16,222 bases of DNA from an uncultured Methanomassiliicoccales archaeon (lineage in GTDB: Archaea; Thermoplasmatota; Thermoplasmata; Methanomassiliicoccales; Methanomethylophilaceae). The translations under genes were made by a program, and so were the position numbers. The stretch covers positions 1 through 16,222 of the forward strand of contig CAKQHC010000025.1 of assembly GCA_934234005.1 (NCBI GenBank), given 5' to 3'. The notes under the pieces were generated by a model. That model saw only the letters and a program-made list of their open reading frames with translations. It was not told the origin of the DNA and made no database searches. Shown here piece after piece: positions 1-6,495 of this stretch; position 1 is the stretch's first letter; every line of letters starts with the position of its first letter.

Positions 1-80
1 AATTATTAAACAAGCTACTGGATGCAGTTTTTGTGTATTTCATATATAAACATTGCATTTTAACATTGCTTCGTTAAATT

Positions 81-152
81 TCAGCATTTGATCATGTTTT
101 TGATTATGCCGTCTTCCCGCCGATTTGTGACCTGTTTCTGCCGAGCATACAT
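81..152 (-). CDS. candidate small ORF, 23 residues, unknown function
   Basis: A short ORF starting MYARQKQVTN and ending in TGA. It is supported by signals rather than by length. A GGAGGT ribosome binding site lies at 157-162, four bases before the ATG, and a TATA-like box lies at 188-197, which would place the transcript start near 166. The peptide is basic and has no cysteine pair or membrane segment. I recognise no family. It runs divergently from the ACT regulator. It could equally be the leader of a gene or non-coding RNA that extends beyond the left edge, or a chance ORF. Confidence 0.3.
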   Translation of the reverse strand: MYARQKQVTNRREDGIIKNMIKC

Positions 153-187
153 TAATACCTCCGTAACCAAAAACCGCGCCTACAGGC

Positions 188-197
188 CTATAAAAGG
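188..197 (-). promoter_or_regulatory. TATA-like box in a GGCCT/AGGCC inverted repeat
   Basis: The minus strand reads CCTTTTATAG, about 26 bases before a predicted start near 166 that leads directly into the ribosome binding site at 157-162. On the plus strand the same bases read CTATAAAAGG, so the direction is uncertain. The box sits between the arms GGCCT and AGGCC. Confidence 0.35.
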
Positions 198-224
198 CCG
201 CAGCAGAGATTTATCAATGAAAAC

Positions 225-241
225 ATGATGAAATACATCAT
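225..241. promoter_or_regulatory. palindrome ATGATG-AAATA-CATCAT, possible operator
   Basis: Two perfect 6-base arms (225-230 and 236-241) are separated by five bases, 23 bases before the TATA-like box of the ACT regulator. The position suits a repressor or activator site, possibly for the regulator itself. This is inferred from symmetry and place only. Confidence 0.3.
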
Positions 242-263
242 AATACAACATTGATGTACAAAA

Positions 264-272
264 ATGTATATT
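264..272 (+). promoter_or_regulatory. TATA-like box for the ACT-domain regulator
   Basis: An AT-rich core (ATGTATATT) is centred about 26 bases before the ATG at 294, with no clear ribosome binding site between them. This spacing fits a leaderless archaeal transcript starting at or next to the start codon. Confidence 0.45.
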
Positions 273-293
273 GAATGCCTGCGATAACCGACT

Positions 294-788
294 ATGGACA
301 GTATGGAATCTTTCTTTAAAGGACATCCATCTCAACTGAAAGTCGCCAGAATGATTATGGTACGCGGAATATCCGTAGAATCGGGAATTGCCTACTGCGG
401 CGGTATAAAACAAAGCGATACGGATATTGCCCGTACGGCCGGCGTAGACAGACGTGTGGTGCGCTCCACGCTGGAACGCATATCGTCCGACAGCAAGATG
501 AACGAACTGTTCAGAAACATAAGGCCTATGCTGAATATGACAGACATTGCCTCCGGGATCGGATGTACATCATTCGTTATCGTACCGACCGACTCGAAAG
601 TACCCGGAATATTGGCCTCCGTAACCACCGCGCTGTTCGAATCCGGATACTGCATCAGACAGATAGTCATCGACGAAGACGAAGACAACAAAGCCGTTCT
701 GTCCGTAATCGTGGAAGGAAGAATGACCCCCAATGACATATCCTCTCTGAAAGGTTGCACAGGGGTCAGTTCGATTATACTGAAGTAA
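294..788 (+). CDS. ACT-domain regulator of amino acid metabolism (COG2150-like)
   Basis: A protein of 164 residues. The N-terminal half carries a helix-turn-helix-like stretch (SDTDIARTAGVDRRVVRSTL begins near residue 41), and the C-terminal part from about residue 93 has the beta-alpha-beta pattern of an ACT domain (TSFVIVPTDSKVPGILASV). Proteins of this layout are common in euryarchaea and are predicted to sense an amino acid and control transcription; the ligand is unknown. The gene ends in TAA only three bases from the end of pylS on the opposite strand. The spacing of the TATA-like box and the lack of a ribosome binding site suggest a leaderless mRNA. Family assignment is fairly secure; any link to pyrrolysine or lysine is inference from location. 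Confidence 0.8.
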   Translation: MDSMESFFKGHPSQLKVARMIMVRGISVESGIAYCGGIKQSDTDIARTAGVDRRVVRSTLERISSDSKMNELFRNIRPMLNMTDIASGIGCTSFVIVPTDSKVPGILASVTTALFESGYCIRQIVIDEDEDNKAVLSVIVEGRMTPNDISSLKGCTGVSSIILK

Positions 789-791
789 CCG

Positions 792-1616
792 TCAGTCTAT
801 CTTGAATCCGTCCAGATACGTTATGCTGCGTCCGGTCTTGCGTACGCTGCTCTTTCCTTCGGACAGCATCAGCAGTCTTTCAAGACCGAAACCGACTCCC
901 GCCCACGGCTCATGGACATCATGTGCCGGATCCAATATATGCGGTCCGACGGCACCCGATGCCACTTCCATGCCGTTCACCTCGACATCCAAAGTTTCCA
1001 CATAAACATCGGACTCCTCGCGCGATAACGTATACTCCAATCCCGCAGCCGTCATCACGTCGTCTATGTAATCCTTCAGACATTCCGTGGGTTCTCTGTC
1101 CGGACCCATGTCCACCAGATTCATCATAGTGAATTCTTCGAGATGTCTGCTACTCTTGGATTCCTTTCTGAAACACGAACCTATCTCGAATATGCGCACC
1201 GGGCCGTCCGTATGGTCCCTAAGCTTTCTCATAACCACATACAGATTGGGTGCCAGCATAGGTCTCAGACATCTTTTGTCGTCAATGAAGAATACCTGTT
1301 TGTACAAAGGATGGTCTTCGGTTATGGTCATCTTAGCCAATGCGGCTTTCGATATTATTATAGGCGTACGTACTTCGATAAATCCTCTGGAAACCAATTT
1401 CTCCGCTATCTTGGCCTCCAAAACCGCCAAATCATGCCTGCGCGGATTCTTTATCAAAAGCTGTATTCCGTTGTCGTTTGCGGTTTCTGCCTTCTTCATT
1501 TCTTTGGCAAACTGCTTATCTCTTGCGGCTGCATCCTCAAACGTCATATCGGACCAGTTTACGTCGCCGTATTCTATCAGTTTCTGTATCTGTGCGTCTG
1601 TAAATCCCGTTTCCAT
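792..1616 (-). CDS. pylS: pyrrolysyl-tRNA synthetase, catalytic domain only (PylSn-less type)
   Basis: A class II aminoacyl-tRNA synthetase of 274 residues that attaches pyrrolysine to tRNA-Pyl. It aligns along its whole length with the M. alvus-type enzyme as I recall it: the substrate pocket residues L121, L125, Y126, M129, N166 and V168 are at the same numbers, and Y205 and W238 follow one deletion. Motif 2 (FEIGSCFRKE) and motif 3 (GVGFGLERLL) are intact. The N-terminal tRNA-binding PylSn domain found in Methanosarcina is absent, and no separate pylSn is visible in the window. The ATG at 1616 is preceded by GGAG nine bases upstream. It is the last gene of the Pyl unit, 25 bases after a tRNA-Pyl gene, and ends in TGA. 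Confidence 0.96.
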   Translation of the reverse strand: METGFTDAQIQKLIEYGDVNWSDMTFEDAAARDKQFAKEMKKAETANDNGIQLLIKNPRRHDLAVLEAKIAEKLVSRGFIEVRTPIIISKAALAKMTITEDHPLYKQVFFIDDKRCLRPMLAPNLYVVMRKLRDHTDGPVRIFEIGSCFRKESKSSRHLEEFTMMNLVDMGPDREPTECLKDYIDDVMTAAGLEYTLSREESDVYVETLDVEVNGMEVASGAVGPHILDPAHDVHEPWAGVGFGLERLLMLSEGKSSVRKTGRSITYLDGFKID

Positions 1617-1641
1617 AATGTCGGACTCCGATGTATTGTGA

Positions 1642-1712
1642 TGGCGAAAGGCCGGGGTGCCGATCCCCGCTGGCTAGGTTTTAGAGACCCGCTGGTCGCC
1701 GGACCGCCCTCC
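1642..1712 (-). tRNA. pylT: tRNA-Pyl (CUA), copy A between pylD and pylS
   Basis: A 71-base gene with encoded CCA. Read on the minus strand it folds as acceptor GGAGGGC with GCCTTTC, D stem GGTC/GACC with a four-base loop, a six-pair anticodon stem with one bulged A, loop CTCTAAA with anticodon CTA, a three-base variable region, T stem CGGGG/CCCCG, discriminator G. There is no base between acceptor and D stem, one A between D and anticodon stems: the compact fold of M. alvus-type tRNA-Pyl. The T loop is ATCGGCA, unusual at positions 54 and 58. I see no good TATA box directly upstream, so this copy is probably released from the pylBCD transcript. Confidence 0.95.
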
Positions 1713-1749
1713 GTGGGTAAATCGTTTTGATGTAATCGAAGGATGCGGT

Positions 1750-2559
1750 TCATCCGCGTATGGTAAATGCCGCCGCTCCTACGGCCATAACCGCGGTGCC
1801 GATCTCCAAAGGATCATGGATTATGGCTTTGGCTTTCTTTCTTCCCAACTCGTCGAAGTAATGGGGCACTCCCGGAGAGGATATAATCGATCCTTCGGCA
1901 ATAACCTTTCCCGGGATCTTGTACGGTGCTGCGTTAAGCACAAGCCTGTGGGCCGAAATGGCCTGTTCGGTATCGTCGAACACCTTCACACCGCATGATT
2001 CGGCGGCCTTAACAGCCTTCTCGCGTATGACATCCACTATCCCGACATCGGCCCCCATGTGTTTCAGTATACATGCCGCTCTGCTTCCTACGAATCCCGC
2101 TCCGACCACAAGGACCTGTTTGCCCTCCAATCCTCCGGCGGCCTCTTTCAGCGCAACGGAATATCCCAATGCGGTACCGTACGAATTGTCCACCATGCGG
2201 TTGGCATGGACATTGTATGCAACGAACATATCGTCGTCGGCCATCATAATGATGTCCGCGCCGTTGCGCACACCTTCGGCAAAACCGTTAACGTCGGTTC
2301 CGGACGTAACAAAACTGTCCATTCCCAGTCTTCCGACTATCGCATTAACCGAATCGGAGAAACCTCCTATAACACCCAAACCGGACGTTATGGGAACGCA
2401 GGCTACTCTGAACTGCGACAGATCCGTATCTTTCGGCAGTCCCGCAGACATACATGCCAGGTCTTTCACCGTTATCCCCGCCGCGGACATCAGCTTGGAA
2501 TCGAGATCGACCTCGTCGTGCGGAACCCCTTTTATGTCATCCGAAGTGAGACGGGTCAT
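1750..2559 (-). CDS. pylD: pyrrolysine synthase PylD
   Basis: A protein of 269 residues that oxidises the terminal amine of the PylC product (3-methylornithinyl-lysine) and lets it cyclise to pyrrolysine. An NAD-binding Rossmann motif GAGFVGS is at residues 153-159, in the C-terminal half, as expected for PylD; the length is close to the roughly 260 residues of the Methanosarcina enzyme. The start codon overlaps the pylC stop as TGATG, so translation is probably coupled. It ends in TGA, 37 bases before tRNA-Pyl copy A. The identification rests on the motif, length and place in the pylBCD order. Confidence 0.95.
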   Translation of the reverse strand: MTRLTSDDIKGVPHDEVDLDSKLMSAAGITVKDLACMSAGLPKDTDLSQFRVACVPITSGLGVIGGFSDSVNAIVGRLGMDSFVTSGTDVNGFAEGVRNGADIIMMADDDMFVAYNVHANRMVDNSYGTALGYSVALKEAAGGLEGKQVLVVGAGFVGSRAACILKHMGADVGIVDVIREKAVKAAESCGVKVFDDTEQAISAHRLVLNAAPYKIPGKVIAEGSIISSPGVPHYFDELGRKKAKAIIHDPLEIGTAVMAVGAAAFTIRG

Positions 2560-3722
2560 CAGACCACCTCCGGAGTGCCGTCGACAAACGAGTCAACGCC
2601 GCAGGCATCCATCATCATACCGATCGAAGCGTCCGCCTTCTTCACAGCTTCGGCAACCGTCGGAGCGCTGACAATCATTGTTCCTCTCCAACATCCGCTT
2701 CCTTCGCTGTAATCGGTAATCATACGGTCGGTGCCGAACAACCCCTCCTCTATCCTGGGAGTTTTGACTTTTCCGAACACCTTCTCTCCGCTGGACCTAA
2801 GCACGCCGTTCTCGAACACGACATGTCTGTAGACCGATGCCCCGGGAGACGGATTGGTCTTTCCGACTTTTCTCCCCACGAACACCGATACCAGCTCGGC
2901 CAGGAGGTTTATGCCTGTGGCCGCTTCTATCGCGGCAGGCGTCTGACTCGGTATGCGCGCATCTATCTCCAGAACCCTGAGTCCCTTGGGCGTGGCTATG
3001 GCCTCGACGTCCATCAGTCCCCTGAGACCCATCTTCTCCGCGGCTTTCCTGCCGTATTCGCGGAACAGGGCATCATCCTCCGGCGGAAGAATGTCCGGTC
3101 CGCAGACCACCATCTTGCAGTCGTAGTTCGAATCCAGCACGACCTCGGTTGTAACGAACGGAACCTGATTCTTTCCGTCTCCTATCACCTCGACGGAAAC
3201 GCTCCTGCCGTGGACAAACTCCTGTATCACCGGTTCGTCGCCCAGACTGCGTACGGTTTCCAATCCCGCCTTTATGTCGGATTCGTCGAAAGCTACGGAT
3301 ACACCTATGCTTCCGCTCTGTCCGGACGGCTTAACGATTACGGGAAAACCGCAGTCGGGCCATTTTCCGGGCAAAGGTATGCCTGCTTCCTCCATCATTC
3401 TGTTTGAAAGAGTCTTCGAACAGGATATGCGGTAAGAATGCATATCAAACATCAAAGGAACGTCGGAATCCGAAAACATCCTGACAAGACACTCGAGAAG
3501 TTCTGTCTCCTCGCATGCAGGGATGACCGCATCGCAGGTCTTCAGAACATTGTATGCCGCATCGTAATTCACAAGCGGATTCTCCACGATCGGTATGTCG
3601 CACAGCGACAATGCGGGGGCATCCTTTCTGCGGTCCATCACGAGAGTCTCGAATCCCGCGCGCTTCGCAAGATACACCGCTTCCATTCCCTGGAGAGCTC
3701 CGCCCACTATGCCTATACGCAT
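2559..3722 (-). CDS. pylC: pyrrolysine biosynthesis ligase PylC
   Basis: An ATP-grasp ligase of 387 residues that joins 3-methylornithine to the side-chain amine of lysine. The N-terminus MRIGIVGGALQG is the usual PylC nucleotide-fold start; the ATP-grasp lysine and glycine-rich loop VKPSGQSGSIG are near residues 130-140, and the C-terminal EIDARIPSQTP carries acidic metal ligands. An open frame continues upstream to 4100, but the ATG at 3722 matches the family start and has GGAGG seven bases before it. The first ten bases overlap the end of pylB, whose amber stop falls inside pylC codons 3 and 4. The stop TGA overlaps the pylD ATG. Confidence 0.95.
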   Translation of the reverse strand: MRIGIVGGALQGMEAVYLAKRAGFETLVMDRRKDAPALSLCDIPIVENPLVNYDAAYNVLKTCDAVIPACEETELLECLVRMFSDSDVPLMFDMHSYRISCSKTLSNRMMEEAGIPLPGKWPDCGFPVIVKPSGQSGSIGVSVAFDESDIKAGLETVRSLGDEPVIQEFVHGRSVSVEVIGDGKNQVPFVTTEVVLDSNYDCKMVVCGPDILPPEDDALFREYGRKAAEKMGLRGLMDVEAIATPKGLRVLEIDARIPSQTPAAIEAATGINLLAELVSVFVGRKVGKTNPSPGASVYRHVVFENGVLRSSGEKVFGKVKTPRIEEGLFGTDRMITDYSEGSGCWRGTMIVSAPTVAEAVKKADASIGMMMDACGVDSFVDGTPEVV

Positions 3723-4768
3723 CGGAGTGCCTCCCTGCGGATGTTCATATACGATATGTATTCGGCAGATGTGGCGCTTCTGCAACCCATACCGTCCAAC
3801 ATTCCCAATACATGCTCGACCGAGCGGTTGCCGTTCTCTATGTCGAGTTCGTGCTGGGCAACTCCCGCGAGATTCCTGTCGGGAGGGACTATGGATGTTA
3901 TCACATTTGCACCGGCATCTATCCTCGTGCGCAGTCCGGATATGCCTTCGACGTCCAGACTGGCCGGAATGAGTCTGTCTGGATACAGTATCCTCATAAC
4001 GGCAATTGCTTTCAATTCCTCTACGGTTCCGCATGTGCCGCTGGTCTGCATCGGAGTACCTTCCTGGGGAACGAAAGTCATCGCTCTGACCTGATCGCAT
4101 CCGAGCCTTCCCATTTCCATTACGGTCTCCGCACGGTCCCTGATGTTTTCGCCCAAACCGACCATCATTCCGTCTTCGCAGAGAAGTCCGGCCTCATGGG
4201 CCCATATCTTTTGGTTGCGCCTGTCGTCAAAACTCTGGTTCAAACGAAGTTTCCCGAAAAGACCGCGGTTATAAGTCTCCTGATAACAGGCATGCCAGTC
4301 GGCACCTGCCTCACGTATTTTGGGCAACATCTCTCTCGGAAGCAGGCCCGGAGATGCCATTATACTTATTCCGACATCGTCGTGTACCGACGATATGGTA
4401 TCCAGCAGCAACCTGTAATCATTCTCGTACAGTTTCGGATCCTCGCCCATCGTAAGATCGGCAAGATTGATTCCGGCGTCCTTCAGCGATCCCGCCAACT
4501 GCACGACTTCCTCCGCATCCTTCCTGTAGCGTTCCAAACCGCTGTTGGAACAACGATAGTAACAAAACGTACAGTTGTTTTTGCAATGTGTGGAAAAATA
4601 GACGAAACCATATGTGAATATCTTGGTTCCGAAATATCTCTCCTTTATCTCGCGGGCAGAGGAAAAAAGCTCCTGCAGATCCTTTTCATCGGTTATAGCC
4701 AATATATCGGCTACATCGTCTGCCGTGGCTTCGCCGGAACCGGCTTTATCCACAAACGAGGGTATCAT
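3713..4768 (-). CDS. pylB: methylornithine synthase PylB (radical SAM), ends in amber codon
   Basis: A radical SAM mutase of 351 residues that turns lysine into (3R)-3-methyl-D-ornithine. The iron-sulfur motif CxxxCxxC is at C62, C66 and C69 (CKNNCTFCYYR), and the segments LTMGEDPKLYEND, YQETYNRGLFGKLR and IPASLDVEGI match PylB. The stop codon is TAG (3713-3715), unlike the other complete recognised genes in the window. Decoding it, and the second TAG two codons later, would add 25 residues before TGA at 3638-3640. Pyl has been found by mass spectrometry in M. acetivorans PylB, so amber decoding in this gene family is known. The start lies one base after the UAG of a short upstream ORF. Confidence 0.95.
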   Translation of the reverse strand: MIPSFVDKAGSGEATADDVADILAITDEKDLQELFSSAREIKERYFGTKIFTYGFVYFSTHCKNNCTFCYYRCSNSGLERYRKDAEEVVQLAGSLKDAGINLADLTMGEDPKLYENDYRLLLDTISSVHDDVGISIMASPGLLPREMLPKIREAGADWHACYQETYNRGLFGKLRLNQSFDDRRNQKIWAHEAGLLCEDGMMVGLGENIRDRAETVMEMGRLGCDQVRAMTFVPQEGTPMQTSGTCGTVEELKAIAVMRILYPDRLIPASLDVEGISGLRTRIDAGANVITSIVPPDRNLAGVAQHELDIENGNRSVEHVLGMLDGMGCRSATSAEYISYMNIRREALRCV

Positions 4769-4769
4769 C

Positions 4770-4835
4770 CTAGGACCCCCTCATTGCTCTGCGGACCGTT
4801 TCAATGCGCGCTCTGATTCTTATCTGACCGATCAT
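4770..4835 (-). CDS. putative UAG-terminated leader peptide of pylB
   Basis: An ORF of 21 sense codons beginning MIGQIRIRAR, rich in arginine and isoleucine, ending in TAG at 4770-4772. It has the best ribosome binding site of the Pyl unit: GAGGTGA at 4841-4847, five bases before its ATG. Only one base separates its UAG from the pylB ATG (minus strand TCCTAGGATG). If UAG is read as Pyl, translation runs into seven more residues (DDTLVCG) and stops at TAA inside pylB in a different frame. pylB itself has only a weak GAGG ten bases before its start, so it may depend on reinitiation after this leader. I know of no described homologue; coding is inferred from the signals. Confidence 0.5.
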   Translation of the reverse strand: MIGQIRIRARIETVRRAMRGS

Positions 4836-4840
4836 AGGAT

Positions 4841-4847
4841 TCACCTC
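4841..4847 (-). promoter_or_regulatory. Shine-Dalgarno site of the pylB leader ORF
   Basis: The minus strand reads GAGGTGA, matching seven of eight bases of the archaeal consensus GGAGGTGA, and lies five bases before an ATG that is not that of pylB. It supports translation of the leader ORF. It begins 15 bases after the 3' end of tRNA-Pyl copy B. Confidence 0.6.
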
Positions 4848-4862
4848 TTTCTCTTTTATCAA

Positions 4863-4933
4863 TGGCGAAAGGCCGGGGTGCCGATCCCCGCTGGCTAGGT
4901 TTTAGAGACCCGCTGGTCGCCGGACCGCCCCTC
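4863..4933 (-). tRNA. pylT: tRNA-Pyl (CUA), copy B upstream of pylB
   Basis: A second 71-base tRNA-Pyl gene. It is identical to copy A except in the 5' acceptor strand, GAGGGGC instead of GGAGGGC: the bases at positions 2 and 3 are exchanged (A2, G3 instead of G2, A3). Both versions still pair with the 3' strand GCCTTTC because U70 and U71 accept A or G. The anticodon loop CTCTAAA, the missing spacer base and the ATCGGCA T loop are shared. A TATA box lies 26 bases upstream, so this copy probably opens the Pyl transcript. The flanks of the two copies are unrelated, so the repeat is confined to the tRNA. Confidence 0.95.
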
Positions 4934-4958
4934 ACTGAAACTCAATTTATTTCATAGG

Positions 4959-4970
4959 TATATAATAAAA
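4959..4970 (-). promoter_or_regulatory. TATA box of the Pyl unit
   Basis: The minus strand reads TTTTATTATATA, whose near edge is 26 bases upstream of the first base of tRNA-Pyl copy B. The spacing fits transcription starting at or just before the tRNA. No equally good box was seen before pylC, pylD or pylS, so it may serve the whole unit. Confidence 0.6.
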
Positions 4971-5004
4971 TTGCCGTGATACCCAGACATTAAATTTTTA
5001 TTCG

Positions 5005-5052
5005 TTTTTATCGGAAAATATACGATAAAAATGATACCGGATTCCGATAAAA
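5005..5052. repeat. 9-base inverted repeat plus a third half-site upstream of the Pyl promoter
   Basis: TTTTTATCG (5005-5013) and CGATAAAAA (5023-5031) form a perfect inverted repeat with a nine-base spacer. CGATAAAA recurs at 5045-5052 in direct orientation. The group lies 35-90 bases upstream of the Pyl TATA box and downstream of mtmB copy 1. It may be a regulator site for the Pyl unit, or an mtmB terminator hairpin; the extra half-site favours the first reading. No gene was found in 4934-5115. Confidence 0.4.
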
Positions 5053-5115
5053 CCGTCTTCGGATTACAAAATGATAGAAAATATTAAATAATATGTCATA
5101 TGCCAGACTATGATT

Positions 5116-6495
5116 TCAGAAATCGATTCCGCACTGAGACAAAGTCGCCAATGCCGATTCGTACACATCCAGATAACGGTCCGACGGAACAATGTCGTTC
5201 GTATCGTAGCAATCCTGGAACGCCATGCCTTCCGGTGCGTTGCGGTAATCTTTTTCGTATACGGAAACAATCTTCTCGACAATACCGTTGACTTCCGTCG
5301 GATCCATGCCGCACGTGGCCATGGCCGCTTCACCCATCATCCTGGCTTCCATGCCGGTAGTCTTGTCCTGAACGACTCCTTTTGCAGATGCAACTCCCGA
5401 AAGCAGTTCGCGCCCCGACGCCGTATCGGTTATCGCCTGCGCTGCGGTTTCCAAAAGACACATCTCCGTACACGGTCCGGCCAAAGTATAGTATTGATTT
5501 GCCAGAAGGAGATCCGTGTTGCTGTCCAAAGCCGCCGCGACATGCGCCGCAATCTGAAGCGACTCTCTCGTCGTGGTGGTTCCCCATCTTATATGAATCG
5601 GTCCGTCGAGATGAATGTCTCCTCCGAACAGCGCAAACGTCGCAATGGTTGTGGCTACGTCGCATATCGCAACCTCTTCCACTCCTCCGACATAACCTCC
5701 GAAAATGGGCATCTGCTCCATCATGATTATGTCGCCGGCCATATGCCAACCCGCAACCATATTCAATGCCGAATTGTGAATTTTCAATTCGTTCGACTGG
5801 GAACATTCGTGAGCGTCGTAATAGTTAAGACCCCATTGGCCCAAACCCGCAGACAGTCTGCCGGATACGGACAGCGGAGTCTCCGGACCCTATATGCCCA
5901 TTCCGCATCTTCCGGAAATGCTGGTTGCTTCGCGCACCTTCCTTATCTCCGACATCGTTGCTCTGATTTCCCAAGGGGAGTTCGTGGTTGCCGGGTGACC
6001 TTCTATCGTATTCATGACACCGCTCACTATGGTATCGACGACGGGTTCCTGGGCATACGAACGTATGACCTGTGTAAAATAATTCTCCGAAATCGGTGCG
6101 CCGGTCGGACCTCCCTGAATTACCGGTTTTCTGATGTCGTTTCCGCGGCGTGCCTTGCATTCCACGGAATCTTTGCCGTGTCCGAGAGTGAGCTTCTTCG
6201 GCGCAAGTTTCAGTCCTTCGTATATCTCGTCTTCGTCAACGGTCATCTTGCGTCCGAGATCGGGATTGTAAAATCCTGTGGATATCAGCATATCCACGCC
6301 CGCTACGAACAGCCTGTCGATCATATCCTGGTCGTCGGGTATGATCTTTCCGCCGAAATCTATGTTGTAACGGTCTTTCATCAAAACAGCATTCGACGGA
6401 ACAATCTGATAGTCCCATTCCTTCTCGGTATATTTCATACCCGCCTGGAAACGGTCGTATGATTCGAATACATTCAGACTCTTGCGGGCTACCAA
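5116..6495 (-). CDS. mtmB: monomethylamine methyltransferase MtmB, copy 1, with Pyl202
   Basis: It transfers the methyl group of monomethylamine to the corrinoid of MtmC. The in-frame TAG at 5890-5892 is a pyrrolysine codon, not a stop: reading continues through GPETPLS, DAHECSQ, EQMPIFGG and GPCTEMCLLE to a TGA. I chose the TTG at 6495 because GGAGGGTGGTG lies seven bases upstream, because it aligns residue for residue with the start of copy 2, and because it puts Pyl at 202, as in M. barkeri MtmB, with E205 and E260 matching its active-site glutamates. This gives 459 residues against 458 in M. barkeri. An ATG at 6525 would add ten residues. No mtmC directly precedes it; it follows copy 2 after 184 bases. 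Confidence 0.93.

Noticed and set aside
3723..4100. N-terminal extension of PylC by 126 residues
   Set aside because: The extension lies antiparallel in meaning to pylB coding, is rich in Arg and Ser as shadow frames are, and the ATG at 3722 matches the family start with a good ribosome binding site.
3554..4816. Long + strand ORF of 420 codons opposite pylB
   Set aside because: Shadow frame: pylB on the other strand has clear radical SAM motifs, and this ORF has none.
4980..4991. 12-base match TACCCAGACATT also found near 14146-14157
   Set aside because: A 12-base match is expected several times by chance in a window of this size, and the surroundings are unrelated.
5110..6462. Long + strand ORF of 450 codons opposite mtmB copy 1
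   Set aside because: It is a shadow of the minus-strand gene; composition is odd (Arg, His, Cys rich) and it has no recognisable domain.
5116..6495. Two separate truncated genes or a pseudogene at the mtmB copy 1 locus
   Set aside because: The only break is an in-frame TAG at the position of Pyl202 of MtmB, both halves are full and conserved, and the Pyl machinery is next door.
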